NCBI GenBank assembly: GCA_029532415.1
Contig: JAQOTA010000059.1
Location: 124,001 to 188,000, forward strand
Reading direction: 5' to 3'
Length of the DNA: 64,000 nucleotides
Source: Marasmius tenuissimus
Lineage: Eukaryota > Basidiomycota > Agaricomycetes > Agaricales > Marasmiaceae
Below, piece by piece: positions 23,269 through 33,266 of this stretch. The position numbers and the translations under genes are program-made. The notes below the pieces were generated by a model. The model was not told the DNA's origin and did not search any database. It saw only the letters and a list, made by a program, of their open reading frames with translations. Numbering within the stretch: the stretch's first letter is position 1; each line of letters opens with the position of its first letter.

Positions 23269-25200
23269 ATGGAGGCTGCCTTGTTGCAAGGTCTCCAAGA
23301 CTGGAACCAACCCAACAAACACATCGAAAACAAGGAAAAAGCAGACGACAGTGATACCTCAGATAGCGATGACGACAGCAGCAGCAGTAGCAGCAGTAGT
23401 AGTGACGATGAGGAAGATGAAGCAGGTGAAGGTAGAGAGGACCCGGAGGAGATGAGCAAGAGGCTAGGTGCACAGTTATGGGCAGAGATAACGAAGGCGA
23501 AGGGACTAGAGGACGTTCCTGCACCCTCTACTGACGCGACTGGCAGCGAAATAGGTCGACCACAAGCACTTCCAAATCCACCACCCCCAGTCATCCCAGC
23601 ATCCTCCGTTAATCCCTCGGTTCCTTTAACAGCAGATCGGAGCTCTCGAAATCGGAAGCAAGAAACGGCCGTCGCCACAATTAAAGCAATCATGTCCCTA
23701 CTGGAAAAGGATCCAGTCGCACACACAATGCTGGCTACAACCGCAGTGCCACTGCCCACATCCATCAGCGTTCTGAGTGCGTTGAAGCAGATCCTTATCG
23801 AAGGGAAGGCCACGAAGCAAGTTGCAGGGAGTCTTAGCCAGAGTCTCATAGCTTTGGCAGGAAGCGAGGCATTGTTTGGGAAACTTCGACATTCCAGTGC
23901 ATCGTCTATGCAGCTCGATTTGGGCAAGCGGAAACGCGATCACGAGCAGGATGGGAATGCAGAGGAACCTCATTCGCCAGCCAAACGGCGCGCTGTTATT
24001 CCCTTTGACCTCTTTGGGACGGTATCAGAGGCCGTTCGCGTCGTAGGGACCACTTTACAGAATTCAATCGGAAAAGGCGCAGATCCAACGCTCATATCAT
24101 CACTCCAGACCCCGCTACACCAGATCTTCATGTTTGCAGTCAAGTCTTCGACACGAGGCGGTATCGAGAGTCACATATTGCAGGAGGTAGCCGGTCTCGT
24201 TCAAGTACTGGGCGTTCTCAGTGGCATACCGATTGGCCAGAATCAACCACCAGACGATCCTGACAAGCAGGAGAGCACTGACATCGGTACCGCTGTGTAC
24301 CCCTGTACTATGGCGGGTTGTAGAAAGACGTTTGCACGTCTCTTCAGCCTACGTAGTCATGAACGTGCTCACTCCTCGCAACGTCGTTACGTCTGCAAGT
24401 TATGCCCTGCTGCCTTTATTCGGAACCACGATCTCAAACGTCATAGCAGATTGCACGAGAAGAAAGTATGGAAGTGTATCGGATGTAGCAAAGTCTTCTC
24501 TCGACGAGACGCAATCAAGCGACACAGGAATGCTGCTGAAGCACGCGGTGTTCGGGGAGTAGCTTGCGTTGAGGCGGAGCCGATTCAAGTGGAAGTCGAG
24601 CAAGCGGACCACGAGCATGCAGAAAGGCGAGGCGAGCAGCTCACCAAGATCTGGAGTGACCATGCTGGTGCCAATACCGTTGCGGGAGAGACAGAAGAAG
24701 GCGAGATCCCAGAGCATGTCATTCAGAACACTCAGGGCGCTGTTATGCAACTCCAGTACCTCCTCCAGTCTTATGTTGCGCACTCTGCAGGAGGCTCGCT
24801 TCCACCGTCGACCAGTGCCCCGCCCTCTTCCGATCCTGCCGCTGGTCAAGCGACGCTCGCCAGTGTCATCGCAAGGGCACAGTCACAGAATCAAGCTGCG
24901 ACGAACGAGACCACGGACGTCTTGGCACCCTCGTCGGAGGCACCACCTGCAGCAGCTACTACCGCCACGACCGGTGGTGACAGCACCGCTCTACCCTCAT
25001 TATCAATGTATGGCTTGTCGGACGAGCAGGCCAAGATGTTAGAGGAGGCCATCACCAACGCAGCTTTGGCAGCTCAAGCCCAGGCCGAGGCCGAAGCTGC
25101 TCTCGAGGAGGAAGATTCCGACGACTCAAGCTCAGACGATGGCTCCGGCGACAGCGACGACGACGCTGATATGGAGTCTATTGTGCCTGCACCACAGTAA
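23269..25200 (+). CDS. acidic C2H2 zinc-finger protein, single exon
   Basis: A 643-aa intronless protein. The N-terminus has an Asp/Ser tract (residues about 25-62, with a run of nine Ser). The centre is helical and Ala/Leu-rich. Residues 344-427 hold three zinc fingers: CTMAGCRKTFARLFSLRSH, CKLCPAAFIRNHDLKRH and CIGCSKVFSRRDAIKRH. The third finger has a long, irregular space before any final histidine, so it may be degenerate. The C-terminus is Ala/Gln-rich, then a second Asp/Ser acidic tract (residues about 612-635), giving matching acidic ends. Likely a nuclear DNA-binding regulator with acidic activation-type segments; targets are unknown. Reverse-strand open frames across the acidic tracts are artefacts of the Ser/Asp codon bias. 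Confidence 0.85.
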   Translation: MEAALLQGLQDWNQPNKHIENKEKADDSDTSDSDDDSSSSSSSSSDDEEDEAGEGREDPEEMSKRLGAQLWAEITKAKGLEDVPAPSTDATGSEIGRPQALPNPPPPVIPASSVNPSVPLTADRSSRNRKQETAVATIKAIMSLLEKDPVAHTMLATTAVPLPTSISVLSALKQILIEGKATKQVAGSLSQSLIALAGSEALFGKLRHSSASSMQLDLGKRKRDHEQDGNAEEPHSPAKRRAVIPFDLFGTVSEAVRVVGTTLQNSIGKGADPTLISSLQTPLHQIFMFAVKSSTRGGIESHILQEVAGLVQVLGVLSGIPIGQNQPPDDPDKQESTDIGTAVYPCTMAGCRKTFARLFSLRSHERAHSSQRRYVCKLCPAAFIRNHDLKRHSRLHEKKVWKCIGCSKVFSRRDAIKRHRNAAEARGVRGVACVEAEPIQVEVEQADHEHAERRGEQLTKIWSDHAGANTVAGETEEGEIPEHVIQNTQGAVMQLQYLLQSYVAHSAGGSLPPSTSAPPSSDPAAGQATLASVIARAQSQNQAATNETTDVLAPSSEAPPAAATTATTGGDSTALPSLSMYGLSDEQAKMLEEAITNAALAAQAQAEAEAALEEEDSDDSSSDDGSGDSDDDADMESIVPAPQ

Positions 25201-25419
25201 CGATACAATAGTTTACAACAACATAGGATGCGCGAAGGTCCGTTCCCATCTCTTTCCATCATCCTTTGGGTAATAAATAGCTGACTTGGGAAGTCGAATA
25301 GATTCAGGCTGGAATAATGATGATCTGCGGAACAACAATTCAATTAAACTGACGGGCTGAAATTCAAAAAAGGAACGCGTACCAAGGCTCTCGCCCTACG
25401 ACGAGGACACGACAAAAGC

Positions 25420-25878
25420 TCATAACTTGTTCCGACGGTCTCTACTACTGGTCCGTGGTTCTGAATATCGTTGCTTCATGTCTGCATGAAGACGCATCCA
25501 CCGTTGCTTGCTCTCCTCCGACTCTCTCTTCCAGGCTTCTGCAATCGCCTCCGCAGGCGACATCCCTTTGGCTAGTGTTATGGGAGGAGGAATTTTTTTC
25601 TGTTTTTGTGGCGACATTGGGGAAGAACGCCGAGGCGGTGACACGGACACGGGCGTCTTCTTGGAATGGGGTGAATTCATTTCGTGGTGTGTCGTAGGGA
25701 AGGGAAAATTCATTCGTTGAGAATTGAGAGAGTACGTGTGATACGCGGTTAGGAAGGAAGGGACCAGAAAGTTGGGGGTGAAGGGGTGTGCGAAATCGAA
25801 ATTAGTCGCAAAAGGCGAGGGTCGTAAAGGGTTCGTCAGTTGATGGGAGGAAATTTCTTCACTCGTCTGGGCATCCAT
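25420..25878 (-). CDS. small hypothetical protein with a charged helical C-terminus
   Basis: An unrecognised single-exon protein of 152 aa, starting MDAQTSEEISSHQ; an upstream Met at 25923 is possible. The first half is Pro/Phe-rich. The middle contains basic-proline SP motifs (VSPPRRSSPMSPQK). The end is a charged amphipathic helix (SPAEAIAEAWKRESEESK, then QRWMRLHADMKQRY). It lies tail to tail with the C2H2 gene 220 bp away. The codon pattern and the clear switch from disordered to helical sequence favour a real gene, but no domain was recognised. Confidence 0.5.
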   Translation of the reverse strand: MDAQTSEEISSHQLTNPLRPSPFATNFDFAHPFTPNFLVPSFLTAYHTYSLNSQRMNFPFPTTHHEMNSPHSKKTPVSVSPPRRSSPMSPQKQKKIPPPITLAKGMSPAEAIAEAWKRESEESKQRWMRLHADMKQRYSEPRTSSRDRRNKL

Positions 25879-27801
25879 TTTTAAGAACGCCATGCATGCT
25901 GAACCGGAGACACTGCATTCCAATCAACACCTGGTCCCTCAATTTTGAGAGGATTATCCAATATCTCTGAGGATCATTCACATCGCCGGACGGAGAGTAC
26001 AAAGGACATCCTATATCAGGAAGGTTGAAAGGGCGACGGGAACCTGGCACTCGGTGGGTTCGGAGAGCCCAGCACTTTCGGTGCAGGGAGTGCGGCGCAG
26101 AGGAAGTAGAAGAGGAGAATATTTTAGATATCTTTTGCAGAAATTCCGGAACGTGCTGGGAATTCAGTACGCGTAACGCCCCAAGGGAGCAGTTTGACGA
26201 AAATTACTGTTCGAAGGCACGCGGTGACGTAAACCCTGTACTTTCGATATCCGAATGCAGGGATCTTGGCTCTGCTCACGATAAAAACATGTTCGACATT
26301 CCATTCGCGCGAGGGGCGGTTAGCCTCATTGTGAACATGAGGCTGGTGAAACACACCAACATGCTATCTGCAGTCACTTTGGCTGCGGAGGGCTAGTCGC
26401 GAGCCCAGCAGCACGCTTTCGAGTCCAATCCCAATCCCTTCTTACGCAGGGCTCGAAGTTTCAGATCTTATCGGTACCGCCTGTTGACAACGAGAATGAA
26501 TGTTAGATACTGGATGTATCTCAACATTGCCTAGATCATCCAGACGAATGGGATCTAGGTAGTCAAAGCGTGTGCGGCGCACATACGAGAAACCTTTGGG
26601 AAGCGGACCGCTATACACTTTAGTGAGTTTATGGTACATCTCTAACCCCTCCGAACCATTCAACATCTCGAGAGATGACATGGTTCTCTCGCCAGTATAA
26701 GCCGCCGTGCCTCTGATTATCACAGTCCCCGTTCAGAGGGACCTCTCACATGCGAAGATGCCCGCATGTCGATTTCCCAAGCTCCTTCATTGTTAGAAGC
26801 CACTATTCGTCAGCAACCAGGACATTTCCCGGAATCAAGGCCCAATTAACTATGTTGTTCACAGGCACCAAATTACAACTTGAGTTCTTGTCAATGAACC
26901 ATCAATGTTTCCCCGTCTCGGAGCTTTTTGGACCACCGGTACCTCTGAATTCTAGATTGAAGACTATACAGACCTTCGCGGGACTCAGCAAGCTTTGGGT
27001 CGACTTCCACCCGTTTACTGCTCGCTGTCGCTTCGGAATTGATGAAGATATACGCGGGGCGAACTCTCGTCAACTGACTCGCTCTGGTGACGCAGTTCTT
27101 CATATCTCAGTTCCTCTACCCGAGCTTGCCTGGCTCGGACAAGGCGGTTGTTGTGACCCGTCGGGCTATCTCAGCTGAGCTGTGAGATATCACAATATGT
27201 AAGGGGTGTGTGTGCCGATGCCATGGCGGAATAGAACTATCAAATGCAGGTTGCAGGTTCGTCGTTCTCGTGCCCTTTTACGATGGTACCAGCTGATACT
27301 CGCGCTGACATCCCAGTGTCAAGCCCATCCAGAACATTGGGTTACTCAGGGTTGAACGGGTATAAATGTTTTGGCATTTTGCAGATTTGGAACAAGGGCG
27401 TCATGTACCGCGCGAGTGGTTGTGCGATTGAGGGGGAATCTGACTGAAATATCCTGGAATTTATCTCCATAGTTGGAACTACCGATGTCCACCAACCCTT
27501 CGATACCAGCATGCCTTGCTTTCTGCACGTTTTGTCCAGCATGGGTCCCTGGGAGGCTCAACATGAGGCTCCTGCATTCCCGCCGTACTTTGTCCTTGTA
27601 ATCAAATGAAAGAATCAGCACCCAAAGAGATCTATCTGTTAATATGACGAACGCAGCGTGGGCGACAAGTAATAGAAAACACACTGGGCTTTCCTCGAAC
27701 TATTAGCTACAGCTATGTACAAGAATGTACACGAATACCCGACAGAATGTAACAATAATCTACAGATCAAAGCATCCACGACGGACCGGACGTCTAATGA
27801 A
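25879..27801. other. 1.9 kb without a supportable gene
   Basis: Open frames are present at 26025-26396 (+), 26442-26723 (-, contains KGFSYVRRTRFDYLDP), 26750-27178 (+) and 27346-27684 (-), but none shows a domain, splice partners or a consistent frame. They may be fragments of decayed genes. The left end holds the promoter of the small 25420-25878 gene. Confidence 0.35.
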
Positions 27802-29540
27802 TCATAACAAGGCAAATGTAACAATGGAAAGCAAGAAGAGGAGGACGTGACCGTCCAAATGAGCCCGAATCGCCGATGCCGCGTTCCCTTGTGAGCTGTC
27901 GCTGTTACCTGACTCAGACTTGCGGGGGTTGGGGTTGCCGTTTGCAGTGGAGTACACTATACAGGGGTGAAGATCAGTTGGGTTCATGAAGGCAGATCGG
28001 ATTGGAGCGTACGGATAGAATTGAGTAGGATATCACCAGAGTCTCCCGCAGCTTCCCAGATAGCGAAACCCTTCAGTCCTGTGGTCTTGATAAAGTCGCC
28101 CTGCACCACGAGTCAGATAGCCTGTCATCGAGACAGAAGTCAAAATTCCCACCTTTGCAGCGAACGAATCTGCGTCATCGAAAGAGACCAAAGTCTGGGT
28201 TTGGCTGTTGTACACATAGGGCTAGCAGGACACATATTGAGCGACTGTAGTCAGGAGCAAGCCAATAGGTAACACGGCTTACCGTCTGACTGCAAGTATC
28301 GTACTTGAACGCAATTCCATCCTTCGCCGTTCCATTGGAACCAAGGTAACCCGAATCTATCAGCCCTCGGAAGGCGAACACCCCCGAAGGACCGACGTAG
28401 TTACCACAAACATCCAATCCACCTTCCGAATCCCACTTATCCCCAGAATGTGCAGCTTTTGCATTGAACTTAGGGAAAGAGGCAAGTTCCGTCGTCGAGC
28501 CGGATTGGAAGGCGTCCGCCTTGTCCACAACAAAGGAGTGACCAAACGCGGGCACACCCAACACGATCTTGTTGAGTGGGATGCCTGCATTGGACCACGC
28601 TTTGACGGAGGTCACCGCGGACCCGACTCGATTGCTCTGGTCGGTACATGTATCATTCAATGGCGCGTTAGGACCGGCTGACGGCGATGTGGCACCCCAT
28701 AGATCGTAGTTCATGATTGTGATGAAGTCGAAGACTTGTCCGAACCCTGACAGATCTGTAGATGGCACGCCGTTTGTATCGTTCCAGGGTTGGATGGAGG
28801 TCGCGGTTGACAAAACCATTTTAGCGCCGACAGGATCTTTTCGGAGTTCTTGCAGGAACAACAGGAAATTGGCTGTGTCGTTGCTACTGATCATGTTACA
28901 ACCAACGCCTTGCCGATTCGGATACTCCCAGCTGAATGGGGAGAAATCGTTGAGAGGGTAATCACAAGTGTAAGTGTAATAGTCCACGCACTCAAAGTCC
29001 AGGCCATCTAACTCGTACTTCTTCACCACGTCGACAACCGACTTGACGAATGTCGATCGGTTTTGTGCAGAACCAACGTTTGTTGAAAAGTACCGAGAAC
29101 CGGTCCAACCGCCGATAGAGAGTGTAGCTTTTACGTTCTGAGGGAACGAATGTGAACATCACGGTTTCAGCGGAGATAGATTCGGACTTGCATGTTGATG
29201 TGCCGCTTTAACGAACTGGGGTAAAAGCTCTTCGTCCGAGTCTACAAGCGATAGTTGACCTGGGTCGGGCGTTGTGACGCTATATAAGAGGTATTCAATG
29301 GGATTCAGCCGTACGGAAAAGTAATGCTCACGCGAAAGCATAGGTCATATGCGTGTATTTCTCCCAACTGACACTCGACAAAGGGAAATCTGTCGCATGC
29401 CATCCCGCATACCAAGCCATTGCTACCTTGGAACCGCCCAAAATTGTCGCATTGAAGGATGATCGTGCTTGTATCAAGGCGTTGACCGCGTAAATGTGGT
29501 CCGTAAGGAGAGTGACGAGTAGAACATTGAACCCCAGCAT
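27802..29540 (-). CDS. GH18 chitinase, secreted and probably GPI-anchored
   Basis: A class V chitinase, predicted 467 aa in seven exons: 29332-29540, 29192-29279, 28992-29137, 28283-28931, 28153-28221, 28013-28100, 27802-27956. A signal peptide (MLGFNVLLVTLLTDHIYA) precedes the TIM barrel: VAMAWYAGWHA, THMTYAFA, ATLSIGGWTGSRYF, the catalytic DxxDxDxE motif as DGLDFDWEYPNRQG (joined across an intron), MNYDLWG, KIVLGVPAFGHSF and FAIWEAAGDSG. The acid Glu lies in the first codon pair after the 28932-28991 intron. Intron 2 (29138-29191) starts with GC, not GT, and this choice keeps frame. The last exon gives a Ser/Asn-rich stem and a hydrophobic C-terminus (HVLLFLLSIVTFALL), typical of GPI anchoring. 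If the last intron is retained, translation stops at 27984. Likely acts on cell-wall chitin. Confidence 0.87.
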
Positions 29541-30144
29541 GGTCGTGAAGAGGAAAGGGAAGGTGCTTCTTTACGTGTGAGCTGAGGCTAATGAGAGAAA
29601 GAGACAGCAACGCACCTCAACCATGCATCGAAAAAAATTCCTGTTTTTGGCACGCATGTCATCCATCACGTTTCGGTGGGGTTGCAGGATACAGGTACCC
29701 CACAACGGAGGCAGTACAACATTTGCGGTTGTTTGAGGAGAATGGAAATAACTCCATGCTGAGGAGCAACTATGAACGCGATATAGAGTCGATGTGTATC
29801 ATTGGAGTGCAGTCAACGAGCATAGGAGGCATGGACGATGGAACTTGGAAGCGAGAAGACAGGCAGATTGGACTCTGGAGACTGAGAGCTGAATGATTGC
29901 GACTATTTATGGTATACAGTTCTCACGAAGTGCCTGCCGAAGAAATGCCGGTTGATGGCCTTCCTCAATCTCTGAGGTTTCGAGGTTTCTGTTCGTCGTT
30001 CTCGTCAACTTTGCTCCTGGGGACCAACTAGTCTCTCATTTCACTGAACCGCTGGCCGTAAAAATCTTCGGTATTAAGTTGTATTCCATTCAGTTCTCGT
30101 TGATTGCTGGTTCAACTTGAACCCGCTTCTCTCCGCAAACCTCC
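29541..30144. other. divergent promoter region
   Basis: It separates the chitinase (-) and CoA-binding (+) genes. The 101-codon frame at 29591-29896 has no recognised domain. It should contain both promoters. Confidence 0.5.
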
Positions 30145-30730
30145 ATGGCCGCCAGATCTCAAGCTCTACGCCTTCAGAAGGCTTTCTTGTCTAATTCATA
30201 CTTTGCGGTAGCAGGTGCCTCAAAGGTTCAGAGCAAATTTGGAACAAAGGTTCGTGCCTCCGGATCATTGACAGAATACCTTTCACTCGTTCTCCAGGTT
30301 CTGAAGTGGTATCTGAACCGAGAACTGAAGGTTCAGCCTGTTCACCCAGTACGCTAGATGTATGTCTCTCCGATATTTCGACCTACTTTCGTCGCAGAAA
30401 GAGCCTCAATTGGAAGGAATTGAGACCATCCGATCGGTTGAAACCTTACCTTCTCCTACCAGCACGTCTCTGAGCATCATTACCCCACCTTCAGTGCGTC
30501 AACTCCTCTGTATAGATCTCCAGCGATCTTCGCTCTAACCGGAATGTTAGGTCACCCTGGGCATATTGAAGCAGGTCAAACAGCTGGGAATTCCGTACGT
30601 CTGGCTTCAGCCGGGTGCCGAAGACGCAGAAGTGGTTCAGTTCATAAAAGAGAACGACATGGAGAACACAGCGATCTATGGGGGTCCGTGTGTTCTTCGC
30701 GATGGGGATGGGATCCGCCACGCAGACTGA
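30145..30730 (+). CDS. small CoA-binding-domain (Rossmann) protein, YccU-like
   Basis: Predicted 143 aa in four exons (30145-30249, 30298-30348, 30398-30493, 30551-30730), all GT-AG and in phase. A single CoA-binding fold like the N-terminal domain of succinyl-CoA ligase alpha: FLSNSYFAVAGASKVQSKFG, then VLKWYLNRELKVQPVHP, KEPQLEGIETIRSV, ILKQVKQLGIPYVWLQPGA, and finally NTAIYGGPCVLRDGDG. The VAGAS nucleotide-loop motif is intact. These stand-alone proteins bind CoA or a related ligand; the physiological role is unclear. It ends close to a gene-free stretch before the tRNA. Confidence 0.82.
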
Positions 30731-31226
30731 GGACGCGAGCCGGAGACCCAAGTCCGGAGGTGGTTTGGTTTTGTATCCGTAAGATCATTGATCCTCTGCA
30801 ACCCAGTCTCGGTTCTGGAAACCCATGACAATCATTCGTGCGTTGCTACATAACTTGGCGTCGCGTTCGAAGTTTCCCAGAGCTCGGCATAGGTCCTACC
30901 GACTGAAAAAGACTCTTCTCTGGGTCGCAGGTGCAGGCATCCCCAATTCCCCTCTACTCAATCTTCGACAACGATGCTTTGCTGCCAAAGGGCGTAAGAG
31001 GGCACAGGTACTTGATAGCCAGCGACACTGACGGCACTCTCTTCTCGGTGCTGTAGACAGTGTGAGTACAAGGCCGGATATTATAGATGATTGGATGAAC
31101 TATAATACTGCTATATCTCAGAGCCATGCGGAGAGGAACTAAGCGTCATCATACCCGAAGACATCCGAGGTAGACCATTTCACGGAAGAGTACAGTACAT
31201 TTCAAATGCCGCGTACTAACTCAGGA
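30731..31226. other. intergenic region before the tRNA gene
   Basis: No gene was recognised. The frame at 30825-31031 is Arg/Leu-rich and unsupported. It includes the 3' flank of the tRNA on the minus strand. Confidence 0.45.
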
Positions 31227-31320
31227 TACACCGTTCGGGAATCGAACCCGAGCCGCTTGCTTGCACCCTAAGCCTAACTCTATGGAAGGCAAGCATGATA
31301 ACCACTTCACCAACGGTGTA
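31227..31320 (-). tRNA. tRNA-Gly (anticodon UCC) with a 21-nt intron
   Basis: Read on the minus strand, the 7-bp acceptor stem is TACACCG / CGGTGTA. The D-arm contains GGTGAAGTGGTTATC (A-box-like) and the T-arm is TCGGGTTCGAATCCCGA (B-box GGTTCGAATCC). The anticodon stem CTTGC / GCAAG closes a 7-nt loop CTTCCAA, giving anticodon TCC (UCC), which reads GGA/GGG glycine codons. A 21-nt insert (31262-31282) lies one base after the anticodon, the canonical position of eukaryotic tRNA introns. Mature length without CCA is 73 nt. Isoacceptor identity follows from the anticodon. Confidence 0.9.
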
Positions 31321-31587
31321 ATTAGCAATCTAAAATATCCAGGTACACGTCAAGGATCCATGGGAGGTCTACAGTTTTCAGAAAAACTGAGCTTTAAGCG
31401 GAGGTGCCACAGATAGTCCTACCATGAGCTAGACAGCTGCACGCACAGAAGTTCTTTTAGATTGTGATTTCACCAATCCAGCTTTCTGGTGAACTTCTAG
31501 CATGATTGATCATTTTGAAAATACAAGCTACACTTCAACTTTCTCTGTTGCTACCGGAGCCCTTGCCTGGAGTTGTTCAACCGCTGT
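31321..31587. other. intergenic gap
   Basis: It lies between the tRNA and the downstream end of the TMEM163-like pseudogene. Nothing recognisable is seen. Confidence 0.4.
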
Positions 31588-32575
31588 TCAAGGGGTGCAA
31601 TGTTCTTGGCCACAACACTTCTTGCCCGAGTCGTCTCCAGGGAGACACAATAGCTCTGGTGGAAAGAAGACGTCAGCAACGGGTCGATCATAAGTAGCAG
31701 CAGCCCGAGAACAAACCCACATACATACCACTGTCGAAGAACTATCGAGGAATTTACTTTCGTCCGCAGACCTGATTCAGAACTCAGACGCGGGGCAGCA
31801 CTCGCATGAACCCTTCTCGGCGGGCCTCGAAGTCTCCGTCACGCTGACTGCATCGTCCCCGCATTGCCCGCAATCCATACCTTCAACATCCTTTTCGTCA
31901 TAGGAACGGTTAGCACCACTGCAGCATCCTCCGCAGGAGTCCGCTGGCACTGAAATGATTGTCAGGGCGCCACAATCTTGACTGCAGCACTTCTTGCCGT
32001 CGATCGGAGCGCAGCAGCCCTAGAGGAAAGCAAATATCAGTAGTGTATCGATCAGACGGAGGGTAGGCTCAAATACCAGAGTTGAGCAAGCATCAGAAGT
32101 GGGTGATTCAGTTTCGTACGTAGATCTACATAACTCAGGCTGCGGGCAACATCCATAAGGGTCTCTCCTCTGCTTATGTGTGAGTCTCTCCGCAGAGGGC
32201 CCGCCATCACCAGTTATGGATGCGTCCTTTTCGCCAGAACTGCAATCTCCGCAGCATCCTCCGGAGGAGGGCTCCAGTGGATTCGTCGGAACACAACATC
32301 CTTGGCTGCAGCTCCGCTTCCTGCCATCATCAACCGGAACACGGCGGCTCTGCCGGTGGCGGAAAGCAGGAATCAGTAAGAAATTGATCGGGCAGAGAGC
32401 AAGTTCAAATATCACTGTCGAGGAAGTAACGGAAGTAGGGGATTTGCTTTCGTCCACAGGCTCAGGCTGGGAGCAACACCCGCAAGAATGCTTTTTCTCA
32501 GCGACATCCCCTTACCGGCCGTAGCTTCAACGTCCTTTTGACGGCAAAAGTAATCCCCACAGCATTCTCCATCGA
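31588..32575 (-). repeat. about three tandem ~305-330 bp Cys-rich units, each with an in-frame intron
   Basis: The CC-encoding motif (plus strand, gcagcatyctcc) recurs near 32562, 32251 and 31921, with spacing about 305-330 bp. Each unit encodes a Cys-Cys cluster, a (G)EKD motif, a second Cys cluster and an ESxSPTSDxSST-like segment. A GT-AG intron of similar sequence follows (gtattt/gtgata ... ag), then a KKCC-containing segment. The intact paralogue at 34197 has one such unit with a 57-nt intron (34335-34391). Confidence 0.65.
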
Positions 32576-33266
32576 AGTCTGGACTTCTGGCCCATCTCCA
32601 CATCTTCAAATCCTCCCATTCAAAAAGAAAGCCGAGTATCGAGGACGTAGCGTTATCGACCCACCAGCCGCCTTTCCATAGCCTATATATGAGTGATCCG
32701 AAAAACAAGACTATCGTGATCTGGATGCATGACAGTGAGTATTGGGTTTCGCCTTGCATAGCGCTACTGTCGAGTGCCCTTGCTAGATAGCCCTTGGGTA
32801 ACCAAGCCAGTATCATCAAGACCAACGCGGATGCGGAGACGATCAACGAGGCATTAGACGTGCCAGGTTCCTCGTGTTGTACTAGGCCAGATATCGCGGT
32901 ACCTTCGGTCGCTAACACGAGTGCGAGGAGGAGGCACGCTATTACACTCGACGAGATTCGTTCAAACCTATCCATACACTTCGTCAATACTACTTCTAGG
33001 GCATAGTCGAAGAGTCGCTTACTTCAAGTCCCTCGGGAAAGAACCGCAGCCCTCTCTTCTCCTGGCTTTGCTACATGCCAGAAGCGCCAGACTACCGTAA
33101 TCGCTGAGAGAACCTCAATCCCCGACTGGATACCGAAGAATATAAGTGAACGCGACGACAGTTCAGCTCCCAGTCCGATCGACACCGCACCCTCAGCTGC
33201 ATTATATACGACGCTGACGATACTGATACCGATAGCATATTGATGGAGTCGTCGATAAGAAGGTAT
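31588..33266 (-). pseudogene. TMEM163/CDF-like membrane protein, degenerate tandem copy with expanded Cys-rich tail
   Basis: Closely parallels the intact copy at 34197-35261. Exon 1 encodes YRRLHQYAIGISIVSVVY and FFGIQSGIEVLSAITVVWRF; exon 2 encodes FERISSSVIACLLLALVLA through GGWWVDNATSSILG. Lesions relative to the intact copy: the start codon is ATA (33264-33266); exon 1 has lost one base near 33030-33040, bringing a stop just before the splice donor; the frame changes again near 32500-32521, after KDVEATAG; and an in-frame TGA (31777-31779) follows a tail unit. The tail is much longer than in the intact copy, with about three Cys-rich units (GGCCGDCSSGEKD, GKKCCSQDCG, CGGCCSG, SCECCPAS, KKCCGQEHC). 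Sequence stays well conserved, so inactivation seems recent, unless some indels are sequencing errors. The ATA start is a substitution and is harder to dismiss. Confidence 0.75.

Noticed and set aside
23256..23927. 223-codon minus-strand open frame, Ser-rich
   Set aside because: It is the antisense of the Asp/Ser tract and of the coding frame of the C2H2 gene; the plus-strand protein has clear zinc fingers.
24400..25042. Long alternative frames within the C2H2 gene
   Set aside because: Shadows of the 643-aa frame, with no domains.
28932..28991. Chitinase lacking its catalytic Glu (DGLDFECV) as evidence of a dead enzyme
   Set aside because: The segment is a GT-AG intron; splicing restores DWE. 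Kept only as a retention hypothesis.
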